The notes under the pieces were generated by a model. That model made no database searches. It had not been told where the DNA came from and was given only the letters and a program-made list of their open reading frames with translations. Shown piece by piece: positions 41,142 to 47,254 of a DNA stretch of 47,254 bases. The stretch lies in assembly GCA_002402045.2 (NCBI GenBank), contig NVUX02000069.1, forward strand, positions 1 through 47,254, read 5' to 3'. A program made the translations under genes and the position numbers. Each line of letters opens with the position of its first letter. Position 1 is the stretch's first letter. This stretch comes from Paracoccaceae bacterium. GTDB taxonomy: Bacteria; Pseudomonadota; Alphaproteobacteria; Rhodobacterales; Rhodobacteraceae.

Positions 41142-43580
41142 ATGAAATCCCTTCCTTCCTCAAGTAAAACCATCGTTATCGGCGGCGGTATTATCGGCTG
41201 TTCCACGGCTTACCACCTTGCCAAAATGGGGGTTGAGGTTACGCTTTTGGAGCGCAAAAAGCTGACCTCGGGCACCACTTTTCATGCGGCGGGCTTGGTG
41301 GGCCAGTTGCGCAGCAATGCCAATATCACCCAGCTTTTGGGCTATTCTGTTGAGCTTTATAACAGCATTGAGGCCGAAACCGGCCTTGGTACAGGCTGGA
41401 AGATGAACGGCGGGTTGCGGCTGGCCTGCACCCAAGAGCGCTGGACCGAAGTGCAACGCCAAGCAACAACGGCGCACTCTTTTGGCTTAGAGATGGATTT
41501 GCTCACCCCCAAAGAGGCGCAAGATCTGTGGCCGCTGATGAACGTGGATGACGTAATTGGGGCCGCTTTTATGCCAACCGACGGGCAGGCAAACCCCTCA
41601 GACATCACCCAAGCGCTTGCCAAAGGCGCGCGCATGGCGGGGGCGCAGATATTTGAAGATTGCAAAGTGCTGGACCTTGAGGTCGAAAAAGGCCGGATTA
41701 TCGCGGTGATAACGGAAGCCGGCCGGATTGAATGCGAAAAGGTGGTGGTGTGTGCCGGGCAATGGACTCGTGATTTTGCTAAGAAATTTGGCGTAAACGT
41801 GCCGCTGGTTTCGATGGAGCACCAATATATGGTGACGGAGCCGATCAAAGGCATGCCCAAAAACCTGCCCACGCTTCGCGACCCTGACCGCCTGACCTAT
41901 TACAAAGAGGAAGTCGGTGGGTTGGTGATGGGCGGCTATGAGCCTAACCCCATTCCATGGGCGGTAGATGGCATCCCGAAGGGCTTTCACTATACGCTGA
42001 TCGACAGCAATTTTGACCATTTCGAGCCGCTCATGGAGCTGGCTCTCGGGCGCGTGCCTGCGCTGGAAACCGCAGGCATCAAGACCCTCACCAACGGGCC
42101 AGAGAGCTTTACGCCTGATGGCAATTTTATTATTGGTGAGGCCCCCGAGCTTTCCAACTTCTTTGTTGGTGCAGGGTTTAATGCTTTTGGCATTGCGGCT
42201 GGCGGTGGTGCCGGCATGGCGCTGGCGGAATGGGTCAAAAACGGAGAGCCGCCTTATGACCTGTGGTCGGCTGACATCCGTCGCTTTGGCCGCCCGCATT
42301 TTGATACCGACTGGGTGCGCACCCGCACGGCTGAGGCTTACGGCAAGCATTATACAATGGCGTGGCCGTTTGAGGAGCATGATAGCGGCCGCCCCTGCCG
42401 CAAGTCTCCGCTTTATGATACGCTCAAAGCGCAGGGGGCGTGCTTTGGCGAAAAGCTCGGCTGGGAGCGGCCCAACTGGTATGCGGATAAGGGGCAAACA
42501 CCCAAAGACATCTATAGTTTTGAGCGCCAAAACTGGTTTGAAAACGTGGGCCGCGAGCATAAAGCCTGCCGCGAGGCTGCGGTGCTGTTTGACCAAACCA
42601 GCTTTGCCAAATTCTCGCTTAAAGGCCCGGATGCCTTGGCCGCCCTCAACTGGATTTGCGCCAATGATGTAGACAAGCCTGTCGGCACGCTCACCTATAC
42701 GCAAATGCTGAATGACAAAGCTGGCATTGAGTGTGACCTGACCGTGGCCCGCCTTGCGGATGATGAATTTTACATCGTCACCGGCACCGGCTTTGCCACC
42801 CATGATTTCGACTGGATTTCCCGCAACATTCCCGAAGGGTTAAACTGCCAGCTGTTTGATATCACCTCAAGCAATGCCGTGCTGTCCCTGATGGGACCAC
42901 GCGCGCGTGAAATTCTGGAGGCCGTAACGCGAGATGACGTAAGCCATGCGGGCTTTGCGTTTGGCACCACAAAAACCATCAGCATTGCGGCCTGTCCGGT
43001 TATGGCGCTGCGGGTTACCTATGTGGGTGAGCTGGGCTGGGAGCTGCATTTGCCCGTGGAATATGCAACGGCTGTTTATGCCGCGCTCATGGAAGCTGGC
43101 GCTGCGCATGGCTTGCAAAATGCTGGCTACCGCGCGATTGAAAGCCTTCGTTTGGAGAAGGGTTACCGCGCTTGGGGCTCTGATATCGGGCCAGACCACA
43201 CGCCGTTTGAATCAGGGCTGGGCTGGGCGGTTAAGCTGCGCAAAAACACACCTTTTAAGGGGCGTGAAGCCGCGCAGGGGCAAAAATCGGGTGGGGTTAA
43301 AAAGCTGATGGCCTGCTTTACCACCCCGCCAGATGTTATTTTGCAAGGCCGTGAAACCATCTATCGAAATGGCGAACGGGTGGGCTGGCTCACCTCGGGC
43401 GGGTTTGGCTATACGGTCGGCAAATCTATCGGATATGGCTATGTACGAGTGGCCGACGGGGTAGATGCAGCATATGTGATGGCCGGAGAATATGAACTTG
43501 AGGTGGCAAGTAAACGGGTGAAATGCGACGTGCACCTCGCCCCGCTATATGACCCGAAAATGGAACGCGTAAAAAGCTAG
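41142..43580 (+). CDS. FAD-dependent oxidoreductase with GcvT domain, sarcosine/dimethylglycine dehydrogenase-like (paralogue)
   Basis: The 812 residues repeat the architecture of the 33708-36125 product: GGGIIG at 14-19, the flavin-linking type motif TTFHAAGLVGQLR with His48, a central FAO_M-like region, and a C-terminal GcvT folate domain (about 430-810). The order and many segments (VEHQY/MEHQYMVTEPI, LPTLRDPDRL.YYK) match closely, so the two are paralogues. As the last gene of the transporter operon it probably oxidises the imported N-methyl compound, with electrons going to ETF or quinone. Which of the two acts on dimethylglycine and which on sarcosine cannot be read here. Confidence 0.85.
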   Translation: MKSLPSSSKTIVIGGGIIGCSTAYHLAKMGVEVTLLERKKLTSGTTFHAAGLVGQLRSNANITQLLGYSVELYNSIEAETGLGTGWKMNGGLRLACTQERWTEVQRQATTAHSFGLEMDLLTPKEAQDLWPLMNVDDVIGAAFMPTDGQANPSDITQALAKGARMAGAQIFEDCKVLDLEVEKGRIIAVITEAGRIECEKVVVCAGQWTRDFAKKFGVNVPLVSMEHQYMVTEPIKGMPKNLPTLRDPDRLTYYKEEVGGLVMGGYEPNPIPWAVDGIPKGFHYTLIDSNFDHFEPLMELALGRVPALETAGIKTLTNGPESFTPDGNFIIGEAPELSNFFVGAGFNAFGIAAGGGAGMALAEWVKNGEPPYDLWSADIRRFGRPHFDTDWVRTRTAEAYGKHYTMAWPFEEHDSGRPCRKSPLYDTLKAQGACFGEKLGWERPNWYADKGQTPKDIYSFERQNWFENVGREHKACREAAVLFDQTSFAKFSLKGPDALAALNWICANDVDKPVGTLTYTQMLNDKAGIECDLTVARLADDEFYIVTGTGFATHDFDWISRNIPEGLNCQLFDITSSNAVLSLMGPRAREILEAVTRDDVSHAGFAFGTTKTISIAACPVMALRVTYVGELGWELHLPVEYATAVYAALMEAGAAHGLQNAGYRAIESLRLEKGYRAWGSDIGPDHTPFESGLGWAVKLRKNTPFKGREAAQGQKSGGVKKLMACFTTPPDVILQGRETIYRNGERVGWLTSGGFGYTVGKSIGYGYVRVADGVDAAYVMAGEYELEVASKRVKCDVHLAPLYDPKMERVKS

Positions 43581-43668
43581 GGTAATCCTCGGATACCTCA
43601 TGCCCGCGATATGCTTTCGGGGCAAAACAAGGCGGTGAAGTCGCGCTGGAATAGGAAATTCGACGGCC

Positions 43669-43697
43669 TTGCAAAACGAATCCACACAACCTATGCT
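43669..43697 (+). promoter_or_regulatory. promoter of the unknown two-gene operon
   Basis: TTGCAA (43669-43674) and TATGCT (43692-43697) are exactly 17 bases apart, about 58 bases upstream of the ATG at 43755. The rest of the 43581-43754 gap has no convincing terminator for the preceding operon. Confidence 0.6.
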
Positions 43698-43754
43698 AGC
43701 GCAACCCGATGCTAGTTCTAAGTGGTTATTGGATAATTGAGTGGAATTAGTATT

Positions 43755-45272
43755 ATGACTTCAAATATTATTGCGATCCGTGCAGCCCAAACCCAGGTCC
43801 CGCAGCTGCGGACACAACTGAGGGCGCTGCACACAGAGGCGATGGCCAATGATGGCGTCATCGACGCTGATGAGCAGGCCGAAATTGATGAGCTAGAAGG
43901 CATGATCGACTCCGCGCAGCGGTTGGTTACAGAAAGGCTGCAAGCCTGGGAGACCAACAAGACGGCTTATGAGCGGCTTCGCTCTGACCTCGAAAGCAGC
44001 CTAGACAAGGTTGCCAGCAATGAAAGCGACGCGCTTAGCCGGGATAAGCGGGCTATTTCCACCGCGGCAGCGCGGGTTGATCAAACCGCCGCCACAGAGG
44101 ACTACGCCGCAGCGCTTGTGCTGGTAAAAGAGCTAAAAAGGCGTGTAGAATTGTTTCTGCAACAGGCAGAAAATGAGCGGCTTAACGGCCTTACATCCGA
44201 AGAACTCGCCCAAATCAGCCTCGCAGATGACGCCATTGAAGAGGTGTTTACCGAGGAATACATGCAGGCACTCATGACCATTGAGTTCAAGGGGGAGGGC
44301 ACTCCCGAGCTTAAGGACCTGATCAAGAAGATTGAAAAGGGTCTTTCAAGCACCAACCGCACCGAGGTGATAGAGGATCTCGCGGACGTTGTTGGCAAAC
44401 CGCCCTCCGCCGCTGAGCTTGATGCCGACTATGCGCGCTTCTTGATTCTGTGCAAACAGCGCGATGCTATTGGCGACGAGGGCGGCCACGCCGTACCTGA
44501 CCCTGTCGATGAAGAAAAGCATCCAGATTTTGTAGGCTCTCACGAGCAGCTGATGTTTGGCAAGGTTCTGGGCGATGCGCTTGGCATCCACGAGGTTTTT
44601 GCCACGCTCCTAAGCCCCACCGGCGGCCTTGTTGGCCCAGGCAATGATTTGATCCCCGGCTATGTGAGCTCGCCACACCTTTCACCGGACAATCCGATTG
44701 CCTTGCATGGCACGGTGCATGACGCCGCAGGGTATCTCGATTCATACCATAATGATGGTCCGGGCTACAATTACATGGACAGTGATTTTGACGCTGGTTT
44801 GGCCGCTACCCTCGAATTCTTCGGGGCGGAAGCGCTGCTGCCCTTGACGGGCCAAGTAAGCGGCATCGCTTATTGGACGGCAGAGGCCGGAGACGAATAT
44901 GTTGAAGCGCGCTTCGACGAAGGGGTTGTTGCTCTTGAAAAAATGCTGGAGGATGCCCGTGATAGCGCGTCTGACCAAATCGACGAAATCGTCTTCGCCA
45001 TCGAAGAAGCAAAACAGGAAATGTCAGACGCTGCGGATTCAATTAAGGACAGCATTGTGGATGCAGCTAAAGTGGCCGAACAGGAACTACAGGAACTTGC
45101 AGATGAGATCGAAGCTGAAGTGCTCGAAGCCCGCGACGCCTTTGAAGACGGTGTTGACAAGGTCTCAAGAGCTGCGGTCGAAACCTACGAGGAGGCATCT
45201 GCCGCCGCCCGCTCACTTGGCGAAGGCGCCAAGGAAAAGCTCAATGCCCTCGCAAACTTCATTTGGAACTAG
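43755..45272 (+). CDS. unrecognised 505-residue acidic helical protein
   Basis: No family is recognised with confidence. The protein is acidic, without a signal peptide or clear membrane helix. Three parts are visible. The helical, coiled-coil-prone N-terminus (about 1-235) has an EF-hand/TerB-like NDGVIDADEQAEIDE segment (32-46). The central globular part (about 245-380) has a striking HGTVHDAAGYL (318-328) and GPGYNY (335-340) segment. The long alanine/glutamate-rich helical tail (about 385-500, apolipoprotein- or LEA-like) ends in FIWN. ATG at 43755 is preferred over a TTG 18 bases upstream. The partner gene starts three bases after its stop. A secreted or injected substrate with an adjacent chaperone is one possible reading, unproven. 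Confidence 0.7.
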   Translation: MTSNIIAIRAAQTQVPQLRTQLRALHTEAMANDGVIDADEQAEIDELEGMIDSAQRLVTERLQAWETNKTAYERLRSDLESSLDKVASNESDALSRDKRAISTAAARVDQTAATEDYAAALVLVKELKRRVELFLQQAENERLNGLTSEELAQISLADDAIEEVFTEEYMQALMTIEFKGEGTPELKDLIKKIEKGLSSTNRTEVIEDLADVVGKPPSAAELDADYARFLILCKQRDAIGDEGGHAVPDPVDEEKHPDFVGSHEQLMFGKVLGDALGIHEVFATLLSPTGGLVGPGNDLIPGYVSSPHLSPDNPIALHGTVHDAAGYLDSYHNDGPGYNYMDSDFDAGLAATLEFFGAEALLPLTGQVSGIAYWTAEAGDEYVEARFDEGVVALEKMLEDARDSASDQIDEIVFAIEEAKQEMSDAADSIKDSIVDAAKVAEQELQELADEIEAEVLEARDAFEDGVDKVSRAAVETYEEASAAARSLGEGAKEKLNALANFIWN

Positions 45273-45275
45273 CTT

Positions 45276-46082
45276 ATGACGACGATCAGGATTCACCCCT
45301 CAGAATTAGCCTATGCGTTTTCCTATTCGAGCACGGTCGACGTGGTCGGCTGGGGGCGCGACCCTTTTCTGCCGAGCACCGAAGCCGACGGAGACCCAAA
45401 GGAATGGTATGCAAACGGCGCGGCGCGCCTCTCCGCCGCAGGGCGGCTCACCGGAACCTCGGACAAAGACCTGAATTTCACCGACGAGATGACCGCCGAT
45501 GTGCTGGCACTAGTTGACCCTGTTCTGGTGCTGCTCGCCGAGCGCAAAGAGGGTGATGGCCTGCAGCGACTGACGATTCATATGAAAAAAGATACCGTGC
45601 TCGGGATGATGCACACCCCAGACGGCATGTTTGAGCTGACGCACTACGCCGACCTCACGGCCGCTGTCGTTGCCTGTGTGGGGTTTCTGGGGGCAGCACG
45701 CGCCCCTGTTCAGGCCGGTACACGCATTGATTCGAACCAAGAAGCTTTGCAGAAAGTCCACCAGCTTGCGACCACTGGGCAAAACGAATCGGCAATCGCA
45801 AGTTTGGTTGAACTCGGAGCCACAGAGCAAGACGCCGCCTCCATTCTGCAAGCCATGGCAAAGCCAACGGCAGCTGGTATGTTGAGCATTCTTTATTGCA
45901 CCAACAATATCGCCCAAACCGCCCGGCCCTACAGCGTTATGACCACCGCAGAGGATGAAACCTGGATCCTGTTTCCGCCAGCAAGCCTAGAGGGCCCCAT
46001 GGTGCTTGAAAGAAGCTCCGTTTCGGCCCTAACCGCACGCGTGCTGATTGAAGTGGCTACGTGGCTCAAAATTACTACATAA
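45276..46082 (+). CDS. unrecognised 268-residue protein, possible chaperone/partner (weak EspG-like pattern)
   Basis: I do not recognise this soluble protein with confidence. It has alternating strand and helix predictions by eye. The segments ARLSAAGRLTG, DEMTADVLALVDPVLVLLAERK and, at the end, WILFPPASLEGPMVLERSSVSALTARVL recall by pattern the layout of EspG-like secretion chaperones (early 'AaGrL' helix, late strand then terminal helix). That is only a visual resemblance. There is no signal peptide or catalytic motif. The three-base gap to the upstream gene makes the pair one operon. No terminator is seen directly after it. Confidence 0.65.
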   Translation: MTTIRIHPSELAYAFSYSSTVDVVGWGRDPFLPSTEADGDPKEWYANGAARLSAAGRLTGTSDKDLNFTDEMTADVLALVDPVLVLLAERKEGDGLQRLTIHMKKDTVLGMMHTPDGMFELTHYADLTAAVVACVGFLGAARAPVQAGTRIDSNQEALQKVHQLATTGQNESAIASLVELGATEQDAASILQAMAKPTAAGMLSILYCTNNIAQTARPYSVMTTAEDETWILFPPASLEGPMVLERSSVSALTARVLIEVATWLKITT

Positions 46083-46143
46083 TTCAGGCATTTTACCCGA
46101 TAATTTCAATTGAAACAAACTCACGCCTTGCAATTACCTAATT

Positions 46144-46174
46144 TTGACCTTATGTACGCAACGTGAAGTATTCT
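46144..46174 (+). promoter_or_regulatory. candidate promoter of the cold-shock gene
   Basis: TTGACC (46144-46149) and TATTCT (46169-46174) lie upstream of the cold-shock gene with a longer than ideal 19-base spacing. Transcription from about 46181 would give a roughly 100-base leader, a length seen for thermosensing csp leaders. The rest of the 46083-46280 gap holds no open frame of note. Confidence 0.4.
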
Positions 46175-46280
46175 TTCACCGAGGTTTCCGACTCTTTATG
46201 CAGTTCGTTGATTTCTAATTAAGATCACACTGCACCAGGCCACCGCATTTTGCGGGTGGCATTCATAAGGAGATAAGCGG

Positions 46281-46487
46281 ATGGCTAATGGCACCGTAAA
46301 ATGGTTTAACCCTTCAAAAGGCTTCGGCTTCATTCAACCAGAAAATGGCGGCAGCGATGTGTTTGTACACATTTCAGCTGTTGAGCAAGCTGGTCTTTCC
46401 GGTTTGGACGACAACCAGAAAGTAACTTACGAACTGGAAACTGGTCGTAACGGCAAAGAATCTGCTTCCCAGCTCGCGCTGGCTTAG
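46281..46487 (+). CDS. CspA-family cold-shock protein
   Basis: The 68-residue single cold-shock domain protein binds single-stranded RNA and DNA and melts mRNA structure. RNP1 (KGFGFI) and RNP2 (DVFVHI) motifs are intact, and the start MANGTVKWFNPSKGFGFIQ is typical of the alphaproteobacterial group. A strong ribosome binding site (AAGGAGATAAGCGG) precedes the ATG. It is monocistronic, with a strong terminator about 40 bases downstream. Confidence 0.97.
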   Translation: MANGTVKWFNPSKGFGFIQPENGGSDVFVHISAVEQAGLSGLDDNQKVTYELETGRNGKESASQLALA

Positions 46488-46527
46488 GTTTATTTGGGCG
46501 GATATTTCCGCCACATAGAGTTTCAGA

Positions 46528-46562
46528 ACGGCGGTTTGGATAATATCCAGACCGCCGTTTTT
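46528..46562 (+). terminator. strong Rho-independent terminator after the cold-shock gene
   Basis: A 14-pair stem (46528-46541 with 46545-46558, one G-U) closes a three-base loop and is followed by TTTTT. A smaller stem GGCGGA-TATT-TCCGCC (46497-46512) lies just after the stop codon and may act in mRNA stability. From 46563 to 46686 I see nothing recognisable. Confidence 0.93.
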
Positions 46563-46724
46563 CGTACATATGCCGATGCGCAGCTATTGCGGTGCGAATC
46601 GGTGGCTGCTTCGATTTTTACATACATAGCTTACCACCCCCGAATTCTGATACGCAGACTAGGCATCCAAATGCGCTCACGAACAGTGGACCTATCACGG
46701 TTTAGTGCCGCCCCATGAACTCAT

Positions 46725-47108
46725 TTAGGCGGCAATTCGTTCGACTGCCAAAGGGCTTTTCCAATCTAGTGCCGAGTGCCTGCAACGCGGGTTATAAAAG
46801 CCGCTGATGTATGCAAAGATCGCCAATTCAGCGGCGTGACGGGTGTGCCACGGATGCCGCCAGATCAGTTCAGCCCTGGTGTTTTTGAAGAAAGCCTCGA
46901 CGACAGCATTGTCACAGCAATTTCCTTTGCCACTCATAGAGGCTTTGAAGCCGTGCTGGCGCAGGCGTTTCTGATAATCGTGTGAGCAATACTGGGAACC
47001 GCGATCCGAATGGTGAATGCAGCCTTTGGGTAGTTTTCGTGATGCCACGTCCATATCCAACGCACCGATCGCAAGATCACGCTTCATGCGGTTACTGACC
47101 ACTGCCCC
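46725..47108 (-). pseudogene. IS3-family transposase OrfB, C-terminal fragment
   Basis: The frame encodes the last part of a DDE transposase. HHSDRGSQYCSHDYQ carries the second acidic residue of the catalytic triad. NCCDNAVVEAFFKNTRAELIW carries the final glutamate and usually reads CYDNA. FYNPRCRHSALDWKSPLA is the typical C-terminus. Homology begins at about VSNRMKRDLA. The first catalytic aspartate and the rest of the N-terminus are missing, replaced by unrelated sequence, so the protein cannot transpose. Confidence 0.85.
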
Positions 47109-47142
47109 TGCGCCAAGAGGTGGTCGCGGTGATCCGGGGCGA

Positions 47143-47254
47143 GGCGATGAAGCACAAATTGACAAGCTGCATTCGAAGATTGGCCAGTTAGTGGTGGAAC
47201 GGGATTTTCAGCCAACGCCTCGGATCAGTTGCCCAGAACACGAGGCAAAAAATG
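47143..47254 (+). pseudogene. IS3-family OrfA, C-terminal fragment (partial, frameshifted)
   Basis: The plus strand reads GDEAQIDKLHSKIGQLVVERDF (about 47143-47208), the leucine-zipper-like end of IS3-family OrfA proteins. The family's continuation (xANASDxLxxTRGKK) is found in the -1 frame from 47208, so a small deletion or frameshift breaks the gene. The N-terminal helix-turn-helix part is absent upstream. The window ends in an A-run, where programmed frameshifting to OrfB often occurs in this family, so OrfB may follow outside. Confidence 0.65.

Larger units (their letters stand above)
46687..47254. mobile_element. IS3-family insertion sequence remnants, rearranged
   Basis: The right edge of the window holds two IS3-family transposase fragments in opposite orientations: the C-terminal part of OrfB on the minus strand and the end of OrfA on the plus strand. 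They meet near 47108-47142. A possible outer end of the OrfB copy starts at TGGACC (46687), because IS3 family ends often begin with TG. I cannot confirm the inverted repeat. The arrangement implies two insertions or one insertion followed by deletion or inversion. Confidence 0.7.

Noticed and set aside
43581-43668. Possible terminator after the second demethylase gene
   Set aside because: The only pairings (for example GGTA-TCC with GGA-TACC, or GCCC with GGGGC) are short, have unsuitable loops and lack a T-run.
46563-46686. Possible small RNA or tRNA-like sequence between the cold-shock terminator and the IS remnant
   Set aside because: No cloverleaf, promoter or conserved stem could be made out. 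It looks like unassigned spacer.

Overview
The window looks like chromosomal DNA of a marine-type alphaproteobacterium, most likely Rhodobacterales (Roseobacter-like). This rests on the secE-nusG-rplKAJL-rpoBC / rpsLG-fusA-tuf / S10 order, alphaproteobacterial-style ribosomal proteins, a Tat-exported (clade I type) nitrous oxide reductase with a complete nosRZDFYLX operon, and paired dimethylglycine/sarcosine dehydrogenase-like flavoproteins around a betaine-type ABC transporter. No rRNA, tRNA or CRISPR array was seen.

Region 1 (1-23085, all minus strand) is core information processing. From the promoter of secE the order is secE, nusG, rplK, rplA, rplJ, rplL, rpoB, rpoC, terminator, then two accessory genes (a small eight-cysteine protein and a putative rhamnosyl transferase). 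Next come the str operon (own TTGACA-type promoter; rpsL, rpsG, fusA, tuf) and the S10 cluster (rpsJ, rplC, rplD, rplW, rplB, rpsS, rplV, rpsC, rplP). The S10 cluster is cut by an intrinsic terminator between rplW and rplB, and it ends at a strong terminator after rplP.

Region 2 (23140-23543) holds the wreck of a formylglycine-generating-enzyme-family gene. It has an in-frame amber codon, then a second stop and an apparent large internal deletion, leaving only the C-terminal tip.

Region 3 (23759-32778, plus strand) is the nitrous oxide respiration operon. A perfect FNR/DNR-type box (TTGAT-N4-ATCAA) precedes a small exported cysteine-containing protein and nosR, nosZ, nosD, nosF, nosY, nosL, nosX. 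Most junctions overlap, so the genes are translationally coupled. NosZ reduces N2O. NosR (flavin and Fe-S) supplies electrons or maturation, NosX would load FMN on NosR, and NosDFYL mature the copper centre.

Region 4 (32775-43580) is a methylated-amine uptake and catabolism island. A minus-strand operon (DeoR-type regulator, FAD/GcvT-type demethylating dehydrogenase, choline-kinase-like phosphotransferase) diverges from a plus-strand operon (OpuAC-type binding protein, ATPase, a permease with two fused membrane domains, and a second FAD/GcvT dehydrogenase). The divergent promoter region carries a 22-bp-spaced direct repeat, a candidate DeoR-type operator.

Region 5 (43669-47254) is accessory. 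It holds an unrecognised two-gene operon (a 505-residue helical acidic protein and a 268-residue partner) behind a good promoter, a cspA-type cold-shock gene with a strong terminator, and remnants of IS3-family transposase genes in opposite orientations. The two-gene operon is the best candidate for something undescribed.
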